From the NCBI GenBank assembly GCA_017829005.1, contig JAGAJF010000150.1, positions 1 through 64,000 of the forward strand: a stretch of 64,000 nucleotides of DNA, written 5' to 3'. Source of the DNA: Oscillospiraceae bacterium. GTDB taxonomy: Bacteria > Bacillota > Clostridia > Oscillospirales > Ruminococcaceae. Shown one piece after another: positions 32,188 through 39,662 of this stretch. The stretch's first letter is position 1. Every line of letters begins with the position of its first letter. The position numbers and the translations under genes are program-made. The notes beneath the pieces were generated by a model. That model made no database searches, was not told where the DNA came from, and saw only the letters and a program-made list of their open reading frames with translations.

Positions 32188-32346
32188 TGTCGCCGTGGAA
32201 TGGTTTATTTTCCGTCATATTGCACCAAAATTCTTGACAGACACCAGCCTGCCGGCAAAAGTTTTGCGCGATTTGACGAAAAAACTGACTGCGCGACCTG
32301 CGCACCGGATATAATCAGTGGTTCCTTAGAATTTCTGATATTTTTC

Positions 32347-32375
32347 TTGACATCCTCGGAAAATTAAGGTATAAT
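32347..32375 (+). promoter_or_regulatory. Near-consensus promoter upstream of the CobU-like gene
   Basis: TTGACA (32347-32352), 17-bp spacer, TATAAT (32370-32375). The start near 32382 precedes a ~95-nt terminated leader. The stretch 32188-32346 has only imperfect GC-rich inverted repeats. Confidence 0.88.
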
Positions 32376-32435
32376 ATTTTTAAACAATGTTTGCCTTTTT
32401 TGTTAAAGAGCAAAATTTTTCTCACAGCAGCACTT

Positions 32436-32476
32436 CAATGGGGATAGGATAAATTTTCTTATCCCCATTGGTTTTA
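32436..32476 (+). terminator. Terminator or attenuator in the leader of the CobU-like gene
   Basis: An 11-bp perfect stem CAATGGGGATA/TATCCCCATTG (32436-32446/32460-32470) followed by GTTTTAT. The core TGGGGATA/TATCCCCA is identical to the stem of the toxIN terminator. Confidence 0.75.
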
Positions 32477-32527
32477 TAAGGCTTAATAACGATTTCAACA
32501 GAAAATAGGGAAAGGAATGATCTGTCA

Positions 32528-33073
32528 ATGTCAAAAACAATTCTCGTAACGGGAGGAGCGGCAAGCGGAAAGTCAAGATGGGCTGTGTCCTATCTTGCAG
32601 CCTGTGACTATGTGCTCTTTCTCTCCGTTGCCGACAGTGTGGACCACGATACTATGGGACGCATCGAGTACGGCAACAAGCACAACTACGTTGAGTGGGA
32701 CATCAGAACGGGAGCAAAATCAGCCCCTGCCGAGTTTATCACCGACCACAAATTCGTAATCTTCGACAACCTTGCCGCATATTCGTCTCAGGTAATGAAG
32801 GATATGTGCTCGGATATTGCCTCAATGGACGAGGCGACCAAAAAGGCTGTGGAGAAAAAGATAATCAACGATGTTTCGGATATGTATGACAAGATAATGG
32901 TCATCGACGGAACTATGATAACCGTTACCCTTGAAACAGGCTTTTCCGTAACCCCCGAAAACAAGGAGCAGGCTGTTTTCAGAGAGATACTCGGAAACGT
33001 TAATCAGCGTATCGCCAATATGTCCAACGAGGTTTACCTTTCCGCCAGCGGAATACAGTTCAAGATAAAGTAA
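32528..33073 (+). CDS. CobU-like P-loop nucleoside kinase/guanylyltransferase
   Basis: 181 residues. The N-terminal ILVTGGAASGKSRWA matches the Walker A of CobU (adenosylcobinamide kinase/guanylyltransferase) and the C-terminal NQRIANMSNEVYLSASG matches its end. The middle is unlike typical CobU: the His-containing guanylylation segment is not obvious, and the VFIDNLAAYSSQ-type Walker B is present as KFVIFDNLAAY. No cobalamin genes are nearby. The pathway is therefore uncertain. It is followed after 16 bp by pilT. Confidence 0.65.
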   Translation: MSKTILVTGGAASGKSRWAVSYLAACDYVLFLSVADSVDHDTMGRIEYGNKHNYVEWDIRTGAKSAPAEFITDHKFVIFDNLAAYSSQVMKDMCSDIASMDEATKKAVEKKIINDVSDMYDKIMVIDGTMITVTLETGFSVTPENKEQAVFREILGNVNQRIANMSNEVYLSASGIQFKIK

Positions 33074-33089
33074 GAAAGGAACGATAAAA

Positions 33090-34151
33090 ATGACCTTTGA
33101 AGAATTTATTCTGGAAGCCAGAGAAATGGGTGCTTCCGATATCCATCTTACAGTAGGCGCTCCCACCGTTGTCCGCATCAACGGCGAGCTGAGAAAATTC
33201 AAGGAGCTTTCCGATGTGGTCGTAAACCGCACCATTCTTTCCATTCTGAATGCCGAGCAGGAGCAGCTTCTTACCCAGGGCAACGACATTGATTTCAGCT
33301 TTGAGCTTGAAAACGGCGCAAGACAGAGAGTCAACGTGTTCAGACAGAGCGGCAGACTTGCCTGCGCCATCAGACTTTTAAATGATAATATCCCCACTCT
33401 CGAGGAGCTTAAAATGCCCTCCGTTCTCACAGATCTTGCTGAGAAAAAGCGCGGTCTTATCCTTGTAACGGGACCTACAGGCTCGGGTAAGTCCACAACT
33501 CTTTCCGCAATGGTGGATTACATAAACAGGCACCGTGCCTGCCATATCATCACCATCGAGGACCCTGTGGAGTACAGATACGTTCAGGACAAGGCTACCA
33601 TTCATCAGCGTGAGATCGGACGTGACGTAGGCTCCTTCAGCGACGCCCTCAGAAGCGCCCTCAGAGAGGACCCCGATGTTATCCTCGTGGGTGAGATGAG
33701 AGACTATGAGACCATTTCCCTTGCAATGACAGCAGCCGAGACGGGACATCTTGTCCTTGCCACACTCCATACCTCAGGTGCGGCTCAGACCATCGACCGT
33801 ATCATCGACGCCTGCCCTCCCCACTCTCACGACCAGGTAAGATCCCAGCTTGCAAATATGTTCCAGGGCGTAGTTTCCCAGACCCTTATCCCCACTGCAG
33901 ACGGCAAGGGACGTGTTGCCGCTCTTGAGATACTTATCGGAACAGACGCCGTAAAGAGCCAGATAAGAGCAAACAAGATACCTCAGATGGAATCTGTTAT
34001 GCAGGCAGGCGCACGTCAGGGAATGTGCACCTTCCAGGATCATCTTGTAAGACTTTACAAGAGAAGCGTCATCTCCTACGAGACTGCTATGGAATATGCT
34101 TCCGACAAGGCAGAAATGGAGAAGGCTCTGAATATGACAGCAGGCTTCTGA
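33090..34151 (+). CDS. pilT: PilT-type twitching-motility ATPase
   Basis: 353 residues. PilT is the hexameric ATPase that retracts type IV pili. Seen: MTFEEFILEAREMGASDIHLTVG, Walker A VTGPTGSGKSTTLSAM, the Asp box IITIEDPVEYR, Walker B DPDVILVGEMRD, HLVLATLHTSGAAQTIDRIID and the C-terminal AIRxNKIPQMESVMQ-like region. No other pilus genes adjoin, so it may serve a pilus encoded elsewhere. GAAAGGAACG precedes ATG. Confidence 0.95.
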   Translation: MTFEEFILEAREMGASDIHLTVGAPTVVRINGELRKFKELSDVVVNRTILSILNAEQEQLLTQGNDIDFSFELENGARQRVNVFRQSGRLACAIRLLNDNIPTLEELKMPSVLTDLAEKKRGLILVTGPTGSGKSTTLSAMVDYINRHRACHIITIEDPVEYRYVQDKATIHQREIGRDVGSFSDALRSALREDPDVILVGEMRDYETISLAMTAAETGHLVLATLHTSGAAQTIDRIIDACPPHSHDQVRSQLANMFQGVVSQTLIPTADGKGRVAALEILIGTDAVKSQIRANKIPQMESVMQAGARQGMCTFQDHLVRLYKRSVISYETAMEYASDKAEMEKALNMTAGF

Positions 34152-34175
34152 GCCTATGCACAAATTACGGGAAAA

Positions 34176-34195
34176 GTCTACAGCTGACAGCTGAA
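34176..34195 (+). repeat. 20-bp direct repeat, first copy
   Basis: GTCTACAGCTGACAGCTGAA, with the palindrome CAGCTGACAGCTG. Similarity to the second copy (34404-34423) extends over ~45 bp on either side with mismatches. The two flank the hairpin RNA candidate. Confidence 0.85.
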
Positions 34196-34236
34196 ATATG
34201 GATTTTCTCCTTTTTGAACAAACACATAAGAAATGA

Positions 34237-34364
34237 GGAGCAGCAAAGGGGCGACCCCTTTGTCATTTCGTTTGTTGATTTGCGAAATGAACAAAGTCTG
34301 TCGCTCGGTACCGATAAAACTTCTTTATCGGTACTTCCCTGATATGCCGCTCCTTTTCTTTTTT
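34237..34364 (+). ncRNA. Structured small RNA candidate with terminator-like end
   Basis: A closing stem AGGAGC/GCTCCT encloses three hairpins: CAAAGGGG-CGA-CCCCTTTG (34244-34262), TCATTTCG/CGAAATGA (34263-34290) and an 11-bp perfect GTACCGATAAA/TTTATCGGTAC (34308-34334). It ends in TTTTCTTTTTT. The compact multibranch fold with a 3' T run fits a stand-alone RNA. No clear promoter was found directly upstream, so it could instead be the processed 3' end of the pilT transcript. Confidence 0.55.
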
Positions 34365-34403
34365 GATATGATGCGCAAATGCTATGCATATTTCCGGGCA
34401 AAT

Positions 34404-34423
34404 GTCTACAGCTGACAGCTGAA
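34404..34423 (+). repeat. 20-bp direct repeat, second copy
   Basis: Identical to 34176-34195, 228 bp downstream, again followed by TTCTCC and a T-rich stretch. Confidence 0.85.
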
Positions 34424-34528
34424 TTTTCCAAATTCTCCGTTTTGCCGAAAAATCGCTTCACCGCTTGAAATCCCGCATTTTATATGTTATCATATTATTA
34501 TGTTATCATAAATTCAGGAGTGGGGACA

Positions 34529-34993
34529 ATGAAACAGATAAGCATTGAAAAGCTGCGAGAGGCTTCGGAAAAAGGTACTGACCTGCTTGTAAACGAGATA
34601 ATGCGGACCGAAAATATTGACGATTACCTCGAAAGAAACGGGGAGTTTCTGAATGAAGCTTCCTTGTCCGCCGAGCTTTGCCGCCTGCTTTCCGAAAAGG
34701 GGCTGAAAAAAGCGGACGTTATTGCCGCCAGCGGAATAACGGCTACCTATGCATATGACCTGTTCAGCGGATATAAAAACAAAAAACCTTCCCGAAATAT
34801 TATCCTTGCCCTTTGCTTTGCCATGGGGCTTGATGTGGAGGATACCCAGAAGCTTTTAAAGATCTCCGACCACGGTGCTCTGTACCCCAGAGTGCCCAGA
34901 GATTCGGTCATAATGTTTGCCATAAAAAGTGCAATGACACGATGCGAAGCGGACGACCTGCTCAGCGAAAAGGGAATGGAAACACTTATATGA
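34529..34993 (+). CDS. Helix-turn-helix (XRE-like) protein
   Basis: 154 residues. The centre (LSAELCRLLSEKGLKKADVIAASGITATYAYDLFSGYKNKKPSRNIIL in outline) has the Cro/C1-type order of helices: ADVIAASGITATYAYDL as the recognition pair and LALCFAMGLDVEDTQKLLKI after it. The C-terminal part (PRDSVIMFAIKSAM) is helical. It may bind DNA or act as a small adaptor. The start ATG 34529 is behind CAGGAGTGGGG. It is bounded by a bidirectional terminator. Confidence 0.75.
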   Translation: MKQISIEKLREASEKGTDLLVNEIMRTENIDDYLERNGEFLNEASLSAELCRLLSEKGLKKADVIAASGITATYAYDLFSGYKNKKPSRNIILALCFAMGLDVEDTQKLLKISDHGALYPRVPRDSVIMFAIKSAMTRCEADDLLSEKGMETLI

Positions 34994-35036
34994 AAAAAGA
35001 CCTCCTGTGGCAATTGCCAAGGAAGGTCTTTTTTTA
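34993..35036. terminator. Bidirectional terminator
   Basis: AGACCT..CTGTGGCAATTGCC..AGGTCT stem with A and T runs on either side (AAAAAA before, TTTTTTT after), between the convergent HTH and PP2C genes. Confidence 0.85.
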
Positions 35037-35942
35037 TATATACGATACAGATGACAATATGGAAACTGTTTCTTCGTAAGAAGTATCGGCGGAAGCCGCC
35101 TCTCCCGATGCTCCCAGCGTAAGCTCGGACTCACTTCTGTGCATAAGCATGCTGCCTGCCGCTAATATCAAAGCTGCTGTCAGAAGCAGAAGTATTATGG
35201 GCAGCAGGAGAGATCTTTTCGGGGCAGCCACAGCTTTATCCTCATCGCTGCGTATAAAGCCGCAGACTGCGGAATAATTATCACCCGTATTTTTCGCTCT
35301 GAGGATATGCCGCTTGAGCATATATTGAAGCCACTTCTCAGGTGTTTCGGATTTGAGCAGATCCGCCTCCATCTCCCCCTCGAGGACATATTCCCAGAAG
35401 CCGTCGGAGCAGATGAGGAATGCGTCGCCGCTTTGCATTTTTATGGGGGCGGCGCATTTGGCGCCCAGCTTTTCACTGCTGCCAAGAACCTTTAACAGGC
35501 GGCATCGGTCATCGCTTCCGCGAATGTCCTCAAAGCTCATCATTCCCATATCAACAGAAGCACGGCAAACCGAGTGATCCTTTGAAATAAAAATTATCCT
35601 GCCGTCTCTGAAATAGTACACCCTGCTGTCTCCCGCATTTACGGGAATGAATACGTCCTTATCGGCAAATGCGGCGGCAATGGTGGTTTTTCCGCCGCCT
35701 CCGTTTTCCGTTACATATCTGTTAGCTCCCTCAAGAAGCTCCGATATGCTTTTTTCATCATAAACGCCGCTGAAATTTTTCGTTATGTATTTAACTGCGG
35801 CGGCGGAGGCAACTTCTCCGCTTGTGTGACCGCCCAATCCGTCTGCAACGGCAAATATTCCCTTGCTGTCAAGGCGAAGTATGCTGTCCTCGTTTACCTC
35901 GTGTCCCCCGGGAGCGGTATATTCTGCGGTATCAAAAATCAT
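35034..35942 (-). CDS. PP2C-family Ser/Thr phosphatase with C-terminal membrane anchor
   Basis: 302 residues. Metal-binding and catalytic motifs are intact: NEDSILRLD, IFAVADGLGGHTSGEVAS, PVNAGDSRVYYF, FLICSDGFWEYV and TGDNYSAVCG. After a short basic linker a transmembrane helix (SLLLPIILLLLTAALILAAGSM, about 235-256) places the phosphatase in the cytoplasm with a ~40-residue outside tail. ATG 35942 is preferred because AAGGATGG lies 8 bp upstream. It follows a second PP2C gene by 52 bp. No Hanks-type kinase adjoins. Confidence 0.88.
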   Translation of the reverse strand: MIFDTAEYTAPGGHEVNEDSILRLDSKGIFAVADGLGGHTSGEVASAAAVKYITKNFSGVYDEKSISELLEGANRYVTENGGGGKTTIAAAFADKDVFIPVNAGDSRVYYFRDGRIIFISKDHSVCRASVDMGMMSFEDIRGSDDRCRLLKVLGSSEKLGAKCAAPIKMQSGDAFLICSDGFWEYVLEGEMEADLLKSETPEKWLQYMLKRHILRAKNTGDNYSAVCGFIRSDEDKAVAAPKRSLLLPIILLLLTAALILAAGSMLMHRSESELTLGASGEAASADTSYEETVSILSSVSYI

Positions 35943-35994
35943 TTTTATGACCATCCTTGTTTCATTGGCTTTCTGTTGACCGAAGGTCATCGCA

Positions 35995-36783
35995 TCAGCT
36001 GAAGCAAAGTATCAGCGCCGTGAAATTATCCTGATTTGCAAATCCGCCGCCAAGCACCATTTCTTTAAGCTTTTCCGCCCTTTTGCCCGACGGGGCTGAC
36101 ATCACACTGCATATCCCTTTGTTACTCAAAGCGTTATATACACCGTCGCTGCATATGAGCAGCCTGTCGTCCTTGAGGGGTATCAAAGGGCGTATGTTGC
36201 CGTCGGGAGAAATATCACCTCTGTATCCTATATACCGCTCCAGAGAGTCCTTCTTCGGGTTTGAAAAAGCTTGTTCCACGGTTATTTTTCCGTTGATAAC
36301 GCTGCACAGCAGACTGTTCAGATGATCTGTGTCCTCACTCAGAGCCGTCAGGATACCGTTTCTGAAAAGATAAATCCGACTGTCGCCAAGGCTGCACCAA
36401 TATATTCCCGAGGCAAGGCACAATACCGCTGCTGCAGTGGTGCCGCCTTTTGCTCCCGATGCTGTGAACCGTTCGTTTATCGTCCGGAATGCCTGCTTTA
36501 GAAAGATATGGGCAGGCTGAGACCTGTCCCATGAGCGGTGCATTTCAAGCATAGACGATACGAAGCTGCCGCTTGCAAGTGAGCCGTCCGACAGACCGCC
36601 CATACCGTCTCCCAGAACTGCCGAAAAACCGTATTTTTCAACTGCATTTTTGTCAGGCGATGAAAAGCCGAAGCTGTCCTCCTGATAAGGTCTTGTGCCT
36701 TGGCAGCTTATGCTTTCGACCATGATTTTTTCAATGGAGGAATTTTGTATATTCAGGTGGACAAAAAAATTATTATTCTCCAT
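35995..36783 (-). CDS. PP2C-family Ser/Thr phosphatase, soluble
   Basis: 262 residues. PP2C motifs: YQEDSFGFSSPD, FSAVLGDGMGGLSDGSLAS, GGTTAAAVLCL, SLGDSRIYLF, LLICSDGVYNAL and NQDNFTALIL. Both metal Asp positions are kept, so activity is expected. No membrane segment. AAAAGGAT precedes ATG 36783. Together with the anchored paralogue it forms a two-phosphatase unit; the matching kinase and substrates are not in the window. Confidence 0.87.
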   Translation of the reverse strand: MENNNFFVHLNIQNSSIEKIMVESISCQGTRPYQEDSFGFSSPDKNAVEKYGFSAVLGDGMGGLSDGSLASGSFVSSMLEMHRSWDRSQPAHIFLKQAFRTINERFTASGAKGGTTAAAVLCLASGIYWCSLGDSRIYLFRNGILTALSEDTDHLNSLLCSVINGKITVEQAFSNPKKDSLERYIGYRGDISPDGNIRPLIPLKDDRLLICSDGVYNALSNKGICSVMSAPSGKRAEKLKEMVLGGGFANQDNFTALILCFS

Positions 36784-36929
36784 ATATCCTTTTTAAACCC
36801 GCCCTTTCACTGCACATTTTTTCGGTATTTCCGGACAAATTCTGCCGTTTTCTTACATAAATTATATCATCTCTGCATAGAGGGGTGGTATGCAGATCAG
36901 CATTATTTTTTGAGGCTCCAAAGCATAAA

Positions 36930-36976
36930 AAATGGCATTGCCGTTTGATATCAGGGAATACGGCAATACTTTTTTC
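36930..36976. terminator. Bidirectional terminator near the end of the YgjP-like gene
   Basis: ATTGCCGT (36937-36944) pairs with ACGGCAAT (36960-36967), T run on the plus side (TTTTTT 36970-36975) and A run on the other side. The remainder of the 190-bp gap (36784-36930) holds a TATAAT-like box for the PP2C operon and nothing more. Confidence 0.75.
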
Positions 36977-37646
36977 ACTTATCCAGCCCATATTCGGAAA
37001 GCGTTTTCTGAACTTCCTTCAGCGCCTCCCGCCGCTCCTTGAAATCGGGGATATATTTCCCCACCAGCTGCCAGAAGGCGGGGGAATGGTCCATATGAAC
37101 GGTATGGCACAGCTCGTGGACGATAACATAGTCAATAAGCTTCGGGTCGGCGGCTATGAGCATACGGGAGAGATTTATCGTCTTATGAGCCGAACAGCTG
37201 CCCCAGCGGGTACTTGCTCCGTTTATCCTGACGGCGGATATTTCAAAGCCCATTTTCTCGGCGGCAGAGTATGTACGGGGGATAAGGGTCTCCTTTGCGA
37301 TGGCGGCATAAAGCTTTCTCAGATAGGGAAGAAGGGCTTCAAGGGTCATATTTTCGGGCAGATGAATAAAGCCGTCAATATATCCGTAGGGCTTTTCGTG
37401 ACTTACGGGGGAGAGCTTTCCGAAAAGGGGCAGCTCATTTGGAGGCAGGGCGAGACGCTCATTTCGCTGCTCCGAACGCCGGGAAGCGGCGGCAGAGTGC
37501 TTTTCTATCCAGTCTGACTTTTCTCTGATAAACTCCTCTATCCTGCTTTCGGGATAACTGTAGGGCGCGCGGACGATGAGCCTTCCGTCCTTATCAATGG
37601 TCAGGGAGAGCGTTTTTCTGCCGCTGCGTATAAGTTCATATTCCAA
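36975..37646 (-). CDS. YgjP-like zinc metallopeptidase (DUF45)
   Basis: About 223 residues. The zinc site HELCHTVHMDHS (His-Glu-x-x-His with a third His) and the preceding INGASTRWGSCSAHKTINLS are diagnostic of the YgjP/DUF45 family, whose cell role is unclear. The probable start is the TTG at 37646, nine bases after AAGGAGA; the ATG at 37679 lies upstream of that ribosome site and would add LYNNFIRR-type residues. The N-terminal part (ELIRSGRKTLSLTIDKDGRL) is typical. Confidence 0.87.
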   Translation of the reverse strand: MEYELIRSGRKTLSLTIDKDGRLIVRAPYSYPESRIEEFIREKSDWIEKHSAAASRRSEQRNERLALPPNELPLFGKLSPVSHEKPYGYIDGFIHLPENMTLEALLPYLRKLYAAIAKETLIPRTYSAAEKMGFEISAVRINGASTRWGSCSAHKTINLSRMLIAADPKLIDYVIVHELCHTVHMDHSPAFWQLVGKYIPDFKERREALKEVQKTLSEYGLDK

Positions 37647-37795
37647 ATCTGCATATCTCCTTATAAAATTATTATACAATTATATCATATTTTGTCTGAT
37701 GCTGAGCTTGCTATATGTAAAATTTGACGAAATGCACTAAAACTTCTCCGCCGCTTGTGCGAATTGGAGAAAATAGGGACAGGCGGCGTATTTCC

Positions 37796-37824
37796 TTGAC
37801 TTTTTCTGAACAGAGGGGTATAAT
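37796..37824 (+). promoter_or_regulatory. Promoter of a 35-residue peptide gene
   Basis: TTGACT (37796-37801), 17-bp spacer, TATAAT (37819-37824). The leader of ~45 nt ends in AAGGAGGAG. Confidence 0.88.
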
Positions 37825-37874
37825 ATAAGTATGAAAAAGCAGCCAATTATCACGCTTTTAAGGAGGAGTCGGCT

Positions 37875-37982
37875 ATGGGAAAGAATAACGCTTTGAACAT
37901 CATTCATTCGGTCTTTACGGCAATCGAATTTACAGCGGTCTTTTTAATGGCCGCGGTGATCATTGTCTGCGGAATAATATGA
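37875..37982 (+). CDS. 35-residue single-span membrane peptide
   Basis: Encodes a peptide beginning MGKNNALNIIHSVFTAIE and ending IIVCGII, with one hydrophobic helix (about residues 13-35) and a basic/amide N-terminus. It has its own near-consensus promoter, an excellent AAGGAGGAG ribosome site 8 bp from the ATG and an intrinsic terminator 17 bp after the stop. So it is an independent gene despite its size. No known family. Possible roles include modulating a membrane complex or a small toxin of a type I pair. Neither is shown by the sequence. Confidence 0.75.
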   Translation: MGKNNALNIIHSVFTAIEFTAVFLMAAVIIVCGII

Positions 37983-37998
37983 CCGATGATATTTTTCA

Positions 37999-38034
37999 AA
38001 CAGCTCCTGTTTGTGACGGGGGCTGTTTTTCTTT
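37999..38034 (+). terminator. Intrinsic terminator of the 35-residue peptide gene
   Basis: AACAGCTCC pairs with GGGGCTGTT around TGTTTGTGACG, followed by TTTCTTTATT. Confidence 0.88.
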
Positions 38035-38065
38035 ATTCTTTAAAAACGATACTGCTTTTGTAATT

Positions 38066-38107
38066 TAAAAGAATAAAGAATAACGAATAAATAATAAAGA
38101 ATAAAGA
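38066..38107 (+). repeat. AT-rich dispersed repeat, copy 1
   Basis: Iterated AAAGAATA and AATAATAAAG units, also seen near 57025-57058 and 57788-57812. An inverted partner TTTATTCTTT lies at about 38031-38041. Confidence 0.6.
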
Positions 38108-38112
38108 TGACG

Positions 38113-38772
38113 CTACAGCAATCTGAACCTGTTTTTTTCAAATTCCAAAAGCCCCTCGTCCCTCATTCTGCAAAGCTCATTGGACATTGCGCTTCTGTCC
38201 ACCGAGAGAAAATCCGCAAGCTGCTGACGGTTGAAGGGTATGGAAAAAGTGCTGCTTCCTTGACTTTTCGCTTCCTCGGAAAGATATGCGATAAGCTTTT
38301 CACGGGTGGTGCGCCTTGACATGACCCCCAGCTTGCGGACAAGCCTTCTGTTCTTTTCGGATATTGCAAAAAACAGGTTTTGGACTGCTATGGAATGAAA
38401 TCTGCAGGCTGAGGGGCAGACCGTAATGACCCTCTTCACATCAAAAAATATAACAGCGCTGTCCTCCACCGCAAGCACATCGCTTTGCACAGGACCGCTT
38501 TCGGGAGCGGCATACGCCTCGCCGAACATATCGCCCGGGGAAACGGCGTTTATGATACTGCGATTGCCCCAGTAATCGTCACGCTGTATATGGAGCTGCC
38601 CCTCCGCAAGCACCATGATATCCCCTGTGCGCTCCCCCTGCCTGAGTACATACTCCCCTTTTTTATATGTGCCGAGCCTTGCCTGCAAACAGGTGAGCAT
38701 TGCTCTGATATCCTCTTCTCCCAGACCGGAAAAGAGACGGGTTTTCATTAAAACAGGAATATATTTCTCCAT
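38113..38772 (-). CDS. Crp/Fnr-family transcription regulator
   Basis: 219 residues. N-terminal cyclic-nucleotide-binding-type barrel (LGTYKKGEYVLRQGERTGDI, VSPGDMFGEAYA), a long dimer helix and a C-terminal winged helix (TREKLIAYLSEEA, FSIPFNRQQLADFLSVDRSAMSNEL). No N-terminal Cys cluster of FNR type is present; scattered Cys (MLTCLQ, ITVCPSACRF) could sense redox or NO. It is divergent from the ferredoxin-hcp operon, and a perfect inverted repeat lies between, so it most likely controls hcp in response to NO or oxidative stress, like other Hcp-linked Crp/Fnr regulators. The last point is inference. Confidence 0.88.
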   Translation of the reverse strand: MEKYIPVLMKTRLFSGLGEEDIRAMLTCLQARLGTYKKGEYVLRQGERTGDIMVLAEGQLHIQRDDYWGNRSIINAVSPGDMFGEAYAAPESGPVQSDVLAVEDSAVIFFDVKRVITVCPSACRFHSIAVQNLFFAISEKNRRLVRKLGVMSRRTTREKLIAYLSEEAKSQGSSTFSIPFNRQQLADFLSVDRSAMSNELCRMRDEGLLEFEKNRFRLL

Positions 38773-38794
38773 AGCTTCCTCATTTTCTGTTGTA

Positions 38795-38813
38795 AAAACA
38801 ACCGACTTGTTTT
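38795..38813. promoter_or_regulatory. Operator candidate for the Crp/Fnr regulator
   Basis: Perfect inverted repeat AAAACAA-CCGAC-TTGTTTT. It lies in the divergent spacer, 22 bp from the regulator start and about 12 bp before the TATAAT (38825-38830) of the ferredoxin-hcp operon, whose -35 box is poor. This could allow activation of hcp and autoregulation. Confidence 0.7.
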
Positions 38814-38835
38814 ATTTATTATATTATAATCATAT

Positions 38836-38954
38836 CAGAAAGTCAAGAGCTTTCCGATCAGCGTGTCGCTGAAGCCACCTCGTTGGGAAGATAGCAATCA
38901 TTTTCTCGTTTTGTGGCTCGGTAACGTAAGAAATGATCTGAGGAGGATACCGAA
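38836..38954 (+). other. Long structured leader of the ferredoxin-hcp operon
   Basis: About 119 nt between the presumed start and the TTG. Possible stems: GAAAG..CTTTC, CAGCG-TGT-CGCTG, AGCCAC..GTGGCT, and ATCATTTTCT..AGAAATGAT. The last two overlap in a pseudoknot or switch fashion, and the last one ends just before the AGGAGGA ribosome site. No known riboswitch core was recognised. Confidence 0.4.
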
Positions 38955-39662
38955 TTGATAAGAAGAATAATTAAGATAGACGAAGAAAAATGTACAGGCT
39001 GCGGACTTTGCGCAAAAGCCTGCCACGAGGGAGCTATCGAAATGACAGACGGCAAGGCAAGGCTTACCCGTGAGGACTACTGCGACGGGCTGGGAGACTG
39101 TCTTCCTGCCTGTCCCGCAAATGCCATATCCTTTGAGGAGCGTGAGGCACCTGCCTATAATGAGGCGGCTGTTATGGCGGCAAAGAAGAAAAAAGCGGCG
39201 GATATACTTCCCTGCGGCTGCCCGGGAACACAGTCAAAGGCTATAAAGCGCGAGACTGTCTCATCGCCCTGCGGATACGTTGGAAGTCAGCTTTCCCAAT
39301 GGCCTGTGCAGATAAAGCTGGTGCCTGTGAATGCGCCCTATTTCGACAATGCAGACCTGCTTATCGCCGCTGACTGCACCGCATATGCCTATGGAAATTT
39401 CCACAATGATTTTATTGGCGGCCGCATAACCCTTATCGGCTGTCCCAAGCTTGACGAGGGAGACTATGCAGACAAGCTTTCCGCAATTCTTACAAATAAC
39501 AGCATAAAAAGCGTTGTTGTCACACGTATGGAGGTGCCCTGCTGCGGCGGGATAGAAAATGCGGCAAAACGGGCAATTCAGGCAAGCGGCAGGGTCATTC
39601 CCCTTGAGGTAGTGACCATATCCGCCGACGGAAGAATTATAAAAAGAGAGGTCAAAGATTAA
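38955..39662 (+). CDS. 4Fe-4S ferredoxin-like protein of the Hcp operon
   Basis: 235 residues. The N-terminus carries two cluster motifs: EEKCTGCGLCAKACHEGA and DYCDGLGDCLPACPANAI. The C-terminal ~150 residues contain further Cys (DILPCGCPG, VEVPCCGGIENA-like) and a conserved SQLSQWPVQIKLVP. The family is widespread next to hcp in anaerobes and probably supplies electrons to it. The start is TTG, eight bases after AGGAGGATAC. It is coupled to hcp (stop TAA touches the next ATG). Confidence 0.88.
   Translation: MIRRIIKIDEEKCTGCGLCAKACHEGAIEMTDGKARLTREDYCDGLGDCLPACPANAISFEEREAPAYNEAAVMAAKKKKAADILPCGCPGTQSKAIKRETVSSPCGYVGSQLSQWPVQIKLVPVNAPYFDNADLLIAADCTAYAYGNFHNDFIGGRITLIGCPKLDEGDYADKLSAILTNNSIKSVVVTRMEVPCCGGIENAAKRAIQASGRVIPLEVVTISADGRIIKREVKD

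Noticed and set aside
38858..39055. Minus-strand 65-codon frame across the hcp leader
   Set aside because: It overlaps the ferredoxin-like gene in antisense and has no start signals.
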